Of a stretch of DNA of 64,000 nucleotides, positions 9,901 through 17,730 are shown piece by piece (the stretch's first letter is position 1; the number at the start of each line of letters is the position of its first letter). The notes below the pieces were generated by a model. The model was not told the DNA's origin. It saw only the letters and a list, made by a program, of their open reading frames with translations, and ran no database searches. Both the position numbers and the translations under genes were made by a program. The DNA lies in contig NZ_JABMKW010000018.1 of the NCBI RefSeq assembly GCF_013204795.1, forward strand, positions 434,001 to 498,000, in the 5' to 3' direction. Source of the DNA: Pedobacter panaciterrae (GTDB taxonomy: Bacteria > Bacteroidota > Bacteroidia > Sphingobacteriales > Sphingobacteriaceae).

Positions 9901-10203
9901 AACAATACTATAGCTAAAATCGGCTTTTTCAGACAGGTCCTTAAGCAGCTCTTTAAGCGGTTTGGAATAGGTAACCGGGTATGTCTTCTTATCTGCAATT
10001 ACCGCCTCGCTATAGCTAAACTTATAGTTGGTTTGCTTGCTCAATTGTAAAAAGATGTTTACCAAGGTCTCGTTGGATGCCTTGGTATTTTCGTTGAAGT
10101 AACTGTTAACCAATGTTTTTGACTGGGCTGGTTGCAGAAGCAGGAAACCGACGGCCAGAAAACATATCTTTTTCAGGTTAAAAAAAGTATATTTATAATG
10201 CAT
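6922..10203 (-). CDS. SusC/RagA family TonB-linked outer-membrane transporter with STN signalling domain
   Basis: A 1093-residue protein. In order: signal peptide (1-28), STN domain (about 48-110, with FSYSEAVIADK and PLKELLKDL), CarboxypepD_reg domain (about 127-195, GKVLDENDLPLIGATV), plug (VLVVGYGKQTKKDVTGSV onward, with the SusC motif GAPLF-like GSTPLFVVDGVPL) and a long beta-barrel ending in FLFGATIKL. The STN domain, with the FecR and ECF sigma genes just upstream, marks this as a transducing receptor: ligand binding would signal through FecR to the sigma factor. Expected substrate is a glycan or another large nutrient; the sequence does not tell which. Confidence 0.97.
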   Translation of the reverse strand: MHYKYTFFNLKKICFLAVGFLLLQPAQSKTLVNSYFNENTKASNETLVNIFLQLSKQTNYKFSYSEAVIADKKTYPVTYSKPLKELLKDLSEKADFSYSIVENLVLISKNKKDKTPAKVFSIQQTIKGKVLDENDLPLIGATVKETDSKNAVSTGTKGEFEIRSAKGKTLEVSFIGYKSKLVVIDADVLTIKLEPDASSLGEVLVVGYGKQTKKDVTGSVTQLDEKSFRQGVVVSADNLLQGKVAGVRVVNSSGEPGGGVDVTIRGVGSIRSGSTPLFVVDGVPLTNDDVSPTGQNVGFGSSKAKNPLNFLNTSDIESISVLKDASAAAIYGARGSNGVVIVTTKKGKKGEATFTADSYLGLSTVAHKLDLLSADEYRNAITEKAFDHGGNTDWQDVIYRRAQTRNNSLSFSKQTNSGNYYVSAAQMDQEGIVKNSDFRRTSGRINASESFLDNQRLKIGVNLTASETKDDGVPTSDDGGSNGQLIIQTLMSNPTRPVFDENGKYTNFNMNAHYNPAYLLSVYRDRTRTLRVLGNMDVSFRIVKGLEYKFNLGLDRSVAERNTTIFPNLTDINPTGKYVQYNLNSKSTLMEHYLNYNLLEGKHKLEVLGGFSYQKFERGGNSFSIDGIADQSSGVLPENNPGFAGKQTGVFGFAQENELQSFFSRVNYSYANKYLLTASVRADGSTRFGKNNKYGYFPSFALGWNMSQEDFLKDVSFLDNLKLRASWGQTGNQEVENKITKASYALSTGDGYYLYNDLALVNGISVTRTPNPDLKWEVVTQYNVGLDFELWKGKLYGTLDYFKKTTTDAILNIPSQVLSPTNTVWVNIDGKIVNKGFEFMLGSRLIDNGNFSWSIDVNGATLQNKIENLPVSEILSGTISGPGQSGVAANIYKSGYAAGSFYLLEHIGYDDKGANIFKDVNNDGVINNNDRVIIQGAIPKFTYGFNSQMNYKSFDFSFSIIGQSGGYLVNNTGLNALNINNLASDRNVSTRYFKSGANPANPPQLSTLYLEKSDFLRLNSARLGYNFKFNKLTWLNGLGIYVTGQNLFTITKYSGYDPLINSPKASGGNQSLGIDYSSYPTAKTFLFGATIKL

Positions 10204-10240
10204 ATTTAAGTTATTAATTTATTTGATACTTAATAGTTAG

Positions 10241-10274
10241 CCGTAGTTGTTCTCAGCAACTGCGGTTTTTTTTT
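10241..10274 (+). terminator. hairpin with nine-T run, oriented against the fecR-susC transcript
   Basis: CCGTAGTTG (10241-10249) pairs with CAACTGCGG (10257-10265) with one T-G wobble, and is followed by nine T on the plus strand (10266-10274). It sits between the FecR stop and the SusC start, both on the minus strand. As an intrinsic terminator it would act only on plus-strand (antisense) transcription; on the sense RNA it is a hairpin preceded by A's that could set relative fecR/susC RNA levels. Confidence 0.5.
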
Positions 10275-11196
10275 AATGACTTACGGTTACTGTCTCTCCA
10301 TATGGTTTGAATTTTAGGTGTGTAACATAATTGATTTGATCCAGGATATTTTGAAGTGATAAACCGCCTTTGATATATAGCGTTATCCTTGTATTTAGCA
10401 TTTCTTTGTCCTCAGGTTTAAAGTTTACTCCATACTTGAAATTGAGGAGGGTAAATACCTTATGGAGGGTTACATTGTTTAAATCTATATCCTTCTTATA
10501 CCAGCCGTAAAGCGACATATCGCCTACTCTTTGTTTTTTAAGTCCTGATGTACTGAAAACCGCTCTTTCATTGGGTTCCAAATAAGTAATCTGCTTATCT
10601 GAAGAGACGCGCACATGCCCTGTGATTACAGTAACGCTTGACCTGCCTTTATCAAGACTGATATGGAATGAGGTTCCCAATACTCTTGTTTTAATATTAG
10701 CAGAGGTAATGATGAAAGGATGTTTTGGATCTTTTGTTACTTTAAAAAAAGCATTGCCTTTTAGCAAGGTAACAGATCTGGTTTTGCTATTAAATTGTTC
10801 AGGGTATTTAAAAACTGAGTTTGCAGCAAGGTAAACCAGTGTACCATCAGTAAGCTTTACAGAATCGGTAGCAGAGGCAGTTGTTACGGTAATATCTTTA
10901 ACATCAACCTTAGCGTTTAAAAAGACTCCAATGCCCAACATCAAGACAATACATGCGGCGGCTGCATATTTATAATAGATTGCGAAAGATTTTTTTACCG
11001 TGCCATGGGCCTTTATGTTCTTAAATATCTCGGCAGAAACATTTTCCTTAGAACCCATTTTAGTGCTATCCCATTCAGCATTGTCAAATTCTTTTTTTAG
11101 AAAATCCTCCAACAGATTTTTCTCTGCTTCAGAAATTTCATTTTTCTCGCTTTTCTCTATCAGATGCCTGAGATAGTGTACCTTCTTTTTTGTCAT
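10273..11196 (-). CDS. FecR family anti-sigma factor
   Basis: 307 residues: a cytoplasmic N-terminal part of about 80 residues that would bind the sigma factor, one transmembrane segment (near 90-110, YYKYAAAACIVLMLGIGVFL), the FecR domain (about 115-210, with LTDGTLVYLAANSVFKYPE and GTSFHI) and a C-terminal DUF4974-type secretin/STN-like module (LNNVTLHKVFTLLNFKYGV). It would hold the sigma factor encoded upstream and receive the signal from the STN domain of the SusC encoded downstream. Gene order sigma-FecR-SusC-SusD is the standard one in Bacteroidota. Confidence 0.95.
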   Translation of the reverse strand: MTKKKVHYLRHLIEKSEKNEISEAEKNLLEDFLKKEFDNAEWDSTKMGSKENVSAEIFKNIKAHGTVKKSFAIYYKYAAAACIVLMLGIGVFLNAKVDVKDITVTTASATDSVKLTDGTLVYLAANSVFKYPEQFNSKTRSVTLLKGNAFFKVTKDPKHPFIITSANIKTRVLGTSFHISLDKGRSSVTVITGHVRVSSDKQITYLEPNERAVFSTSGLKKQRVGDMSLYGWYKKDIDLNNVTLHKVFTLLNFKYGVNFKPEDKEMLNTRITLYIKGGLSLQNILDQINYVTHLKFKPYGETVTVSH

Positions 11197-11304
11197 AATA
11201 CTTATAAATCAACTATAAGTACCAGCGATGGCAAAAAAGTACTATCGGGGTATGTTAAATAATTGTTAATTGTAATTCACTTTCTAATCAATGAGAGATT
11301 ATTT

Positions 11305-11332
11305 CGTCATCTCTCCTATCGTCGAGATGACG
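11305..11332. repeat. REP-like hairpin, copy A
   Basis: CGTCATCTC (11305-11313) and its exact reverse complement GAGATGACG (11324-11332) flank the loop TCCTATCGTC. The same palindrome with a near-identical core occurs at 25471-25542 and 30004-30037. This copy lies 8 bases beyond the sigma-factor stop, between it and the FecR gene. Confidence 0.75.
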
Positions 11333-11340
11333 GGCGTGTA

Positions 11341-11877
11341 CTATAGCATGATATGAGTGACAAGGTAAATTCCAATTGCAAAGATTAGCAAAGATGTTTC
11401 TCCGGCATGGACTCTTAGCTGCTTTAATGCAGAAGAAAGCTGGTTTTTTACCGTTTGTTTAGAGAGGTTCAGCGTAGCTGCAATTTGCGCTATATCCATT
11501 TCCTCTAATTTGTTCATAATCAGAATTTCTTTCCTTTTCTCAGGAAGATGTTCTAATAAGGAGTAAAGTTTATCGAGCAATTCTGGTTCTAGCGAAGACG
11601 TGTTCTCGACCAGGTAGTTTTCAAATTTTTCCTCAATAACTACCGTATCAAAGCGCTTTTTCCTATACTCTTTTAGTACCTGATTTTTGGCGGCCCTAAA
11701 TAAATAATGCTCTATAGATAAAATCTGGACTTTATCTCTTCTGTCCCACAGGTCGGTAAAGATATCCTGTACTATGTTTTGTGAAACATATTCGTCACCC
11801 GTCATCTTAAAACAGAAGGCATATAATTTTTCCCAATGCTGGATATAGATATATTCAAAGCTTTTAAGGTCTTTCAT
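11341..11877 (-). CDS. ECF (FecI-like) RNA polymerase sigma factor of the Bacteroidota Sus type
   Basis: 178 residues with region 2 (FCFKMTGDEYVSQNIVQDIFTDLW, near 21-44) and region 4 (LPEKRKEILIMNKLEEMDIAQIAATLNLSKQTVKNQL, near 112-148). The last ~20 residues are hydrophobic (LLIFAIGIYLVTHIML), a short C-terminal tail often seen in this subgroup. It heads the fecR-susC-susD operon and should switch it on when the receptor is occupied. The gap to fecR is 144 bases and holds a REP-like hairpin. Confidence 0.94.
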   Translation of the reverse strand: MKDLKSFEYIYIQHWEKLYAFCFKMTGDEYVSQNIVQDIFTDLWDRRDKVQILSIEHYLFRAAKNQVLKEYRKKRFDTVVIEEKFENYLVENTSSLEPELLDKLYSLLEHLPEKRKEILIMNKLEEMDIAQIAATLNLSKQTVKNQLSSALKQLRVHAGETSLLIFAIGIYLVTHIML

Positions 11878-12267
11878 TGGAGCTTGTCTGTTTGTGCGCT
11901 AAGTAACAAAACTTAAATAGCCTCAATTTTATTTAAAGGTTATATTTAAATTAATTCTTAGTATTTGGTTAGCTGAATATACCTATTTTAAACTATCAAG
12001 CAAAGACCGAAGATTGCATTTCTAACCAAAATTTATTTGCAGGATATACACACCGGCGCAATTGAGGATATTCTTTCTACATTTTGATGCATATTATACA
12101 CTGGCTCTTTTGGGGGTGGCTGGTTATTAATGCTTTAAAGGACTTTTCATTGGCTGGCCTTGCTTTTGCATAACTATATATGTCCGGGGAGGACCTTTTA
12201 GGAAAGTGAGAGAGATAGGCGCAGGAACCAGGGTGGGTGTTTAGGGTTCATCCACCCTTCTTCTTGA
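11878..12267. other. 390-base intergenic region, no gene recognised
   Basis: Between the ECF sigma start and the stop of the DeoR-type gene, both on the minus strand. I find no credible open frame or RNA gene. AGGGTGG (12230-12236) and CCACCCT (12252-12258) form a hairpin followed on the plus strand by a T/C-rich run, a weak terminator candidate. The region near 11880-11950 is AT-rich and should contain the promoter of the sigma-factor operon, but no clear TAnnTTTG box stands out. Confidence 0.5.
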
Positions 12268-13017
12268 TTAAACCAGTTTTATTCCCAAATTGCGATAAGC
12301 GTCTAATCTGCTATCGTCACTTGGGATATCAGTAATTAGCACATCTATTTCCTGCATGTCGCATACTTTAAAACTATGCACGCCATCCAATTTCTCTGTA
12401 TTACTCAATGCAATCTTTTTTATGGAGGAATTTAGCATTGCCTGTTTTACTTCTCCATCTTCATTTATTGCTGCAGTAATTCCAAATTTACTCTGAACAG
12501 CACATGTTCCCATAAAATACACGTCTGCCACATAATGCTTAACCTCTTCGCAAGTTTTAACACCGGTATTGGTTTCTGTATTGCGGTTATAAACCCCGCC
12601 TAACACAATTATTTCAATTTCTTTAAATTTTGATAGAATTGGAATAAGCGCCTGGTTATTAGTAACCACTCTAAAGTTGGAATCTAGTGGCAAGTGCGCG
12701 GCAATTGCACATATAGTGGTTCCCCCATCCATAAACACGGTTTGCCCCTTTTTGATAAATTGCTGTGCCTTTAGGGCTATTACATCTTTTCCTTCGGTAA
12801 GATACGCTGTACGATTCTGAAAACTTAATGGGTTTCTTGAAGGTAAAATGGCGCCCCCTCTTACCTTAGCTAATAATCCATTACTATGAAGTGTTTCAAT
12901 GTCTCTTCTGATGGTATCCTCAGAAACATTTAGTTCGGCTGACAATAAATCGTAAGCTACTTTGCCGTCACGCTTTAAAAGACTAATAATATGATCAAAA
13001 CGCTCTTCTCTTAACAT
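12268..13017 (-). CDS. DeoR/GlpR family transcriptional regulator
   Basis: 249 residues: an N-terminal winged helix-turn-helix (YDLLSAELNVSEDTIRRDIETL, about 20-41) and the sugar-phosphate-sensing DeoRC domain with the conserved FMDGGTT motif near residue 95. Such proteins usually repress a neighbouring sugar or nucleoside gene and are released by a phosphorylated metabolite. The ATG lies 4 bases after the stop of the MFS transporter gene, so the two form one operon and the regulator likely controls the transporter through the operator-like sites at 14204-14244. Confidence 0.93.
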   Translation of the reverse strand: MLREERFDHIISLLKRDGKVAYDLLSAELNVSEDTIRRDIETLHSNGLLAKVRGGAILPSRNPLSFQNRTAYLTEGKDVIALKAQQFIKKGQTVFMDGGTTICAIAAHLPLDSNFRVVTNNQALIPILSKFKEIEIIVLGGVYNRNTETNTGVKTCEEVKHYVADVYFMGTCAVQSKFGITAAINEDGEVKQAMLNSSIKKIALSNTEKLDGVHSFKVCDMQEIDVLITDIPSDDSRLDAYRNLGIKLV

Positions 13018-13021
13018 AACA

Positions 13022-14197
13022 CTAATGTTTAGGTTTCATTTTATAGAAAACAGCTACCAGAATAAGCAAAAAGCCGCTAAAACCTAAAGCTATGGGCAAT
13101 GAATAATGATGAGCAATAAATCCAAGCATAGCTGGTCCGGCCAATTGTCCGGCATAGCCGATGGTAGTAATTGCGGGAATGGATACTGAAGCAGAAACAT
13201 TTTTTAACCGGCCACCTTCACTAATGAACACGGGGACAATATTGGCTGCGCCTAAACCCAATAAGATAAAACCCAGCAGAGCAGTAACCAACCAAGGCGT
13301 GAGTATTACTAAAAAAATACCTGCGGCACCAATAAGGCTTCCACCGATAACAACTTTTGGCCCGTCAAGGTGGGAAACCAGTTTATCTCCAAGTAATCGC
13401 ATAGTGGCCATTGCAATTGAAAATGCTGCATAACCAACGCCAGCCAGTTCTTCGTCTATTTTTCTGTTTTCTGTTAAGAAAACTGCACTCCAGTCTAACA
13501 TCGATCCTTCGGCCAGAAAAACAGCAAAACACATTGCGCCTAAAAAAAGAACACCTCCGGTTAGCCACGAGAACGAGCTGGAATTACTATTCTGATCATG
13601 TGAAGAGAAATCTTTAATAGCAGCCCTTTCGGTCTGCTGATCGAATAATGAGCTGTATTTCCATGAAACAATAATGATCAGCAAAACAGCGATACTTACG
13701 GCGGCAGTTATTGGCTCCAGGCCAAGTTTCATCAGGAAACCCAAACCCAGCGAGCCCAAAAGCCCGCCAACACTAAAAAGTCCGTGAAGTGACGACATAA
13801 TTGGTTTACCAAATCTATTTTGCACATGTACTCCGTGAGAGTTCATTGCCACATCGACAGTGCCTACCGCCGAACCAAATATGAACAGTACCACTCCCAT
13901 CCAGATCACATTGTCCATAATTAAAAGCAATGGAAGTGTTAGCGCCATAACTAAAGCAGAGCACAGCATAACTATCCGGCTCCCGTAGCGATTAGACAAA
14001 ATACCACTTACGGGCATCATACTAATGGCGCCTGTACCTAACAGTAAAAGTAGTAAGCCTAAACTTGCATCGTTTAACTGAAGCCTTTCCTTTGCATAAG
14101 GAACCATCGGTGCCCAACTCGATACGCCAAGTCCACATACCAAGAATACTGCTTTTGTGGCTCGTCTTGCTTTTATCGTTTTTTCAATGATGTCCAT
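13022..14197 (-). CDS. MFS transporter, YbjJ-like
   Basis: 391 residues with about 12 hydrophobic segments. The motifs VDVAMNSHG and SSLHGLFSVGGLLGSLG are typical of the YbjJ/fucose-permease-like branch of the major facilitator superfamily. I start at the ATG at 14197 (MDIIEKTIKARRATK); a longer frame to 14245 would place translation over a palindromic operator-like region and adds a non-membrane stretch. Substrate unknown; the adjoining DeoR regulator hints at a sugar or sugar derivative. Confidence 0.88.
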   Translation of the reverse strand: MDIIEKTIKARRATKAVFLVCGLGVSSWAPMVPYAKERLQLNDASLGLLLLLLGTGAISMMPVSGILSNRYGSRIVMLCSALVMALTLPLLLIMDNVIWMGVVLFIFGSAVGTVDVAMNSHGVHVQNRFGKPIMSSLHGLFSVGGLLGSLGLGFLMKLGLEPITAAVSIAVLLIIIVSWKYSSLFDQQTERAAIKDFSSHDQNSNSSSFSWLTGGVLFLGAMCFAVFLAEGSMLDWSAVFLTENRKIDEELAGVGYAAFSIAMATMRLLGDKLVSHLDGPKVVIGGSLIGAAGIFLVILTPWLVTALLGFILLGLGAANIVPVFISEGGRLKNVSASVSIPAITTIGYAGQLAGPAMLGFIAHHYSLPIALGFSGFLLILVAVFYKMKPKH

Positions 14198-14203
14198 AAC
14201 GCA

Positions 14204-14244
14204 TATTTGTACTGCAAATAAATGCAAATTTGCACAAATACGCA
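14204..14244. promoter_or_regulatory. operator-like palindrome and direct repeats upstream of the MFS-deoR operon
   Basis: A perfect 12-base palindrome TGCAAATTTGCA (14223-14234) lies next to an interrupted inverted repeat TATTTG (14204-14209)/CAAATA (14215-14220). GCAAAT-like units recur about every 10 bases from 14214 onward, one per helical turn. This lies 7-47 bases before the MFS start, a natural place for the DeoR-type regulator to bind. Repeats are seen; the binding protein is inferred. Confidence 0.5.
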
Positions 14245-14281
14245 AAAATAATATGGTTTTAGATAAAAGAATTGAATTAGA

Positions 14282-14596
14282 TTAGCCGTAATAGCAGATA
14301 TAAGCTACATCGTCGTCACATATAATATCAAAAGAAGTACCAGCAGCCACGTGGAAATTTTCCTGGCTTTTATATTCTTTATAGCTGTCGCCCGGAAGTT
14401 TTACATGCATAATGCCAGATACGATTACCATTTCTTCTGGTGATGATGCAGAAAACGTATAGGTTCCCTTTTTCATTACGCCAACTGTAGCTTTGCCTTT
14501 TAGCGTTTCCAGGCCAAGGCTTTGCACTTTGCCTTCAAAATATACATTGTGAGATATTACGTCGTTAAGTTCAGAAGAGTTATCAGAATTACTCAT
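14282..14596 (-). CDS. ppnP: pyrimidine/purine nucleoside phosphorylase PpnP
   Basis: 104 residues of the small cupin family formerly DUF1255/YaiE, slightly longer than the usual ~94 because of a Ser/Asn-rich N-terminus. Recognisable core: NVYFEGKVQSLGLETLKGKATVGVM, GTYTFS, EEMVIVSGIMHVKLPG, FHVAAGTSFDI and the C-terminal YICYYG. The family phosphorolyses several nucleosides to base and ribose-1-phosphate in the cytoplasm. It stands alone between the MFS operon leader and a divergent NfeD-like gene. Confidence 0.93.
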   Translation of the reverse strand: MSNSDNSSELNDVISHNVYFEGKVQSLGLETLKGKATVGVMKKGTYTFSASSPEEMVIVSGIMHVKLPGDSYKEYKSQENFHVAAGTSFDIICDDDVAYICYYG

Positions 14597-14767
14597 GATT
14601 ATAGTTTTATTCGGTTAAAGGTTGTTTCTGAAGGCAAATGTATTAATTAATAAATCTCAATTCTTAATTTTCATAAAGTTCCCGCTTAGATTTCCAAGCC
14701 AAAATTGGTGTTTTTTAATGCCATTTTTGGTTTGTTTAAGTTTTAGAAAAATTATATTTTTACAACA

Positions 14768-15334
14768 ATGGATTACTTTAACGCTCTCGAACCCTTACTA
14801 AGGGCATATTGGTATATAGCTATACCCGTAAGTTTGATATTTATAATTCAAACTATTTTAACATTTATTGGCGTTGATTCTGCAGATGGAATAGACGCCG
14901 ATTTTGATGGAAACCTTGATCATGCGGATGCACCCTTTCAGCTATTCTCATTCAGAAATTTAATTAACTTTCTTTTGGGATTGAGTTGGGCCGGTATCTC
15001 ATTTTACTCCATTATTACGAATAAACCTTTACTGATCATCGTGTCCGTTTTAGTAGGAGCTGGTTTTATCTTTTTGTTTTTCTTAATAATGAAGCAAATT
15101 CAAAAGCTGGCAGAGAACAATACTTTTAAGATAGAATCTACCTTAAACAAAAATGCAACTGTTTATCTGCGCATCCCAGCAAATAAAACAGGAACCGGTA
15201 AAATCCAGATCAGCATTAACGGATCCTTTCGGGAAATTGATGCCATTACCAATGGAGAATCAATAGAAAGCGCATCAACTGTAACCATCATTAGTATAGA
15301 AACCCAAAACATAGTCTTAGTAGAAAGAATTTAG
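14768..15334 (+). CDS. NfeD/YuaF-like membrane protein with OB-fold
   Basis: 188 residues with three hydrophobic segments (about 14-35, 65-83, 88-108), an acidic loop after the first (DSADGIDADFDGNLDHAD) and a C-terminal beta-rich part (about 118-188) that fits the OB-fold of NfeD/YuaF proteins. These small proteins are encoded with flotillins and anchor or organise them in membrane microdomains. The stop is one base before the ATG of the flotillin gene, so they are translated together. Confidence 0.78.
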   Translation: MDYFNALEPLLRAYWYIAIPVSLIFIIQTILTFIGVDSADGIDADFDGNLDHADAPFQLFSFRNLINFLLGLSWAGISFYSIITNKPLLIIVSVLVGAGFIFLFFLIMKQIQKLAENNTFKIESTLNKNATVYLRIPANKTGTGKIQISINGSFREIDAITNGESIESASTVTIISIETQNIVLVERI

Positions 15335-15335
15335 A

Positions 15336-16892
15336 ATGGAAAACATCTTACAATCACCACTTACCATCATCGTTGTTGCCGTTATCGTTATTTTTGTAAT
15401 GCTATCGGCGTTAATTGCCCGCTACAAAAGATGTCCTTCAGACAAAATTTTGGTTATTTACGGAAAAACCGGAGGAACTTCGGCCAAGTGTATTCATGGC
15501 GGAGGCGCCTTTATCTGGCCGGTTATTCAGGATTTCGCGTACCTTGACCTTAAGCCGATTTCAATTGAAGCGAACTTAGTAAATGCGCTAAGCCGTCAGA
15601 ACATCAGAGTTGATGTTCCATGTCGCTTTACAATTGCCATTTCTACAGAAAGCGACAGCATGAACAATGCTGCTGAACGTTTGCTTGGCCTTGCTGCACC
15701 GGAGATACAGGAATTGGCCAAGGATATTCTTTTCGGACAGCTCCGCCTGGTTATTGCCACCATGACCATTGAAGAAATAAACTCTGACAGGGATAAGTTT
15801 CTGGATAACATCTCAAAAAATGTAGATACTGAGCTTAAAAAGATCGGGCTTAAACTGATCAACGTTAACGTTACAGATATTAAGGACGAGTCTGGCTATA
15901 TCGAAGCGCTTGGTAAAGAGGCCGCAGCAAAGGCCATTAACGAGGCTTTGATTAGTGTTGCAGAACAAACCAAAATTGGTGAAACCGGTAAAGCTATTGC
16001 CGACAGGGAAAAAGATGTTCAGATTGCCGAGACCCAGCGTGAGCGTGATGTTAAAATTGCCATTACCCAAAAAGACAGGGAAATCAGCATCGCCTCAGCG
16101 GTTAAAGATGAAAGAATTGGTAAGGCCGAAGCGGAGAGAGATACGCGTATCAAAACTTCAGAAGCCAATGCCATTGCCGTAAAAGGAGAAAATGAAGCAA
16201 AAATAGATATCGCTAATTCCGACGCACTTCGTAGAGAGAAAGAAGCTGAATCGTTAAAAATAGCGGTTTCTGCAGAAAAGGTTCAACAGGCTCAGGCATT
16301 GGAAGCATCATACCTGGCTGAACAAAAAGCCGAGGCTGCCCGTTCGGAAAGAGAAAGGGCTACACAGATTGCCAACATAGTTATTCCGGCTGAAATTGCC
16401 AAGCAAAGGGCAATTATACAAGCACAAGCAGATGCCGAAACCATTAGGGAAAATGCGAAAGGTGAAGCAGATGCCATCTTTGCAAAGATGGAAGCCGAGG
16501 CAAAGGGTCTGTTCGAAATACTAACGAAACAGGCAGAAGGTTATAAAGAAGTAGTAGCCGCTGCAGGTGGCGACCCAACCAAAGCATTCCAGTTATTGCT
16601 AATTGAGAAATTACCGGAATTGGTAAAAACACAAGTTGAAGCAGTGAAAAATATTAAGATCGACAAGATCACCGTGTGGGATTCAGGCAGCGGTGCTAGT
16701 GAAAACGGCAATTCATCTACCGCCAATTTTGTTTCGGGAATGATGAAAACTGTTCCCCCGCTTAATGATCTGTTTAATATGGCCGGATTAAACCTGCCTA
16801 ATTACCTAAAAGGCTCGGAACCAACTGATGGACAAGATGCTGCTCCTGCTAAAAGTGAAATAAATAAGGCCGACGAAAGTCCAATGCCGTAA
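15336..16892 (+). CDS. flotillin-like SPFH domain protein (YuaG/FloT type)
   Basis: 518 residues: an N-terminal membrane segment (about 11-28), the SPFH domain (about 30-195, with GGAFIWPVIQDFAYLDL and the VDTELKKIGLKLINVNVTDI stretch), a long Ala/Glu/Lys-rich coiled coil with repeated AEAE-type units (about 200-400), and the flotillin C-terminus (GGDPTKAFQLLLIEKLPEL). Flotillins scaffold membrane microdomains. Together with the NfeD-like gene immediately upstream this is the classical two-gene module. The run ends at the bidirectional terminator at 16918-16940. Confidence 0.95.
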   Translation: MENILQSPLTIIVVAVIVIFVMLSALIARYKRCPSDKILVIYGKTGGTSAKCIHGGGAFIWPVIQDFAYLDLKPISIEANLVNALSRQNIRVDVPCRFTIAISTESDSMNNAAERLLGLAAPEIQELAKDILFGQLRLVIATMTIEEINSDRDKFLDNISKNVDTELKKIGLKLINVNVTDIKDESGYIEALGKEAAAKAINEALISVAEQTKIGETGKAIADREKDVQIAETQRERDVKIAITQKDREISIASAVKDERIGKAEAERDTRIKTSEANAIAVKGENEAKIDIANSDALRREKEAESLKIAVSAEKVQQAQALEASYLAEQKAEAARSERERATQIANIVIPAEIAKQRAIIQAQADAETIRENAKGEADAIFAKMEAEAKGLFEILTKQAEGYKEVVAAAGGDPTKAFQLLLIEKLPELVKTQVEAVKNIKIDKITVWDSGSGASENGNSSTANFVSGMMKTVPPLNDLFNMAGLNLPNYLKGSEPTDGQDAAPAKSEINKADESPMP

Positions 16893-16917
16893 AGCAAGCC
16901 GAAGTAAGTTCATAAAA

Positions 16918-16940
16918 AAAGCCCGGTAATACCGGGCTTT
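16918..16940. terminator. bidirectional intrinsic terminator
   Basis: AAAGCCCGGT (16918-16927) and ACCGGGCTTT (16931-16940) form a 10-bp stem with a 3-base loop, flanked by A's on the left and T's on the right. It serves the convergent flotillin and GIN-domain genes. Confidence 0.9.
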
Positions 16941-16962
16941 CTCATGGATTAAGCGTTTTATT

Positions 16963-17568
16963 TTACTTTATTGCCGCTGTTTTATCAGCACTCATAATCA
17001 CCCCTTCACTTAAATTCTCTGTTTTCAAACTGGCAAAATTATCAAATTTAACATTCTCCATATTACTTGCGATCAAGGTATGCTCATCTGAACTACCACT
17101 CATCTTTAACACTGCATCCTCACTGATCACTGTATATAAACTACCCACCCTAGAGTTAATTTTAGCTGTTGCACTTTGACTTAAAAACAACTGAAGATAT
17201 TTTACATCAAAGTTGCCTTTAGTAACAACTACTGAACCACCTGCAGCTTCTATTCTTTGCAGATCCTTTACAGAAACATTTACCGTAACCTGATTACTTT
17301 CTGTAGAGTTGATAAACAAAGTTTCTCCCCTTCTTAAAACTGATGTGTTATTTGCATCGAAGTTTTCATCAACAAAAACTCCTTCCTTATCACTTTGGGT
17401 TAATACAATCTTCACATTTCCTGCAACCCAAATTCTGTTGATTCCTTTTGAACTTGTTTTTACTGAAGTAATTTCAATGTTATTGGCAGCTAAAGTTGTC
17501 ATTGCCGAAGAGGTTAAAAAGATTGCTGCTAATGCTGTTCCGAATAGTGCTTTTGTTAGAGTTTTCAT
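16963..17568 (-). CDS. secreted GIN-domain (DUF2807-like) protein
   Basis: 201 residues read from the ATG at 17568, which gives a clean signal peptide (MKTLTKALFGTALAAIFLTSSA...LAAN). Starting upstream would put about 23 polar residues ahead of it. The remainder is an all-beta repeat pattern (VAGNVKIVLTQSDKEGVFVDE, LFINSTES, IEAAGGSVVVTKG) typical of the GIN/putative auto-transporter adhesin head domain. Likely periplasmic or surface exposed; no enzymatic motif. It stands alone, with a promoter expected in the 160 bases upstream. Confidence 0.72.
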   Translation of the reverse strand: MKTLTKALFGTALAAIFLTSSAMTTLAANNIEITSVKTSSKGINRIWVAGNVKIVLTQSDKEGVFVDENFDANNTSVLRRGETLFINSTESNQVTVNVSVKDLQRIEAAGGSVVVTKGNFDVKYLQLFLSQSATAKINSRVGSLYTVISEDAVLKMSGSSDEHTLIASNMENVKFDNFASLKTENLSEGVIMSADKTAAIK

Positions 17569-17730
17569 GACTTTATGTTTTAGGATTTTTCTTATTGTTT
17601 TTATTAATAAGACGTCACTACTCCCCTTTCGTTTCACCCAAATCCGGCGTATTATACCAGCATCGTGTAACTCACGACAAACTCCCTAAAAATTTCGACC
17701 AACGGCTGTAAATATTTTTTAGATATGAAA

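Noticed and set aside
12230..12258. Hairpin AGGGTGG/CCACCCT as a riboswitch or strong terminator
   Set aside because: The stem is short and lacks a proper T-run; no known riboswitch core is visible around it.
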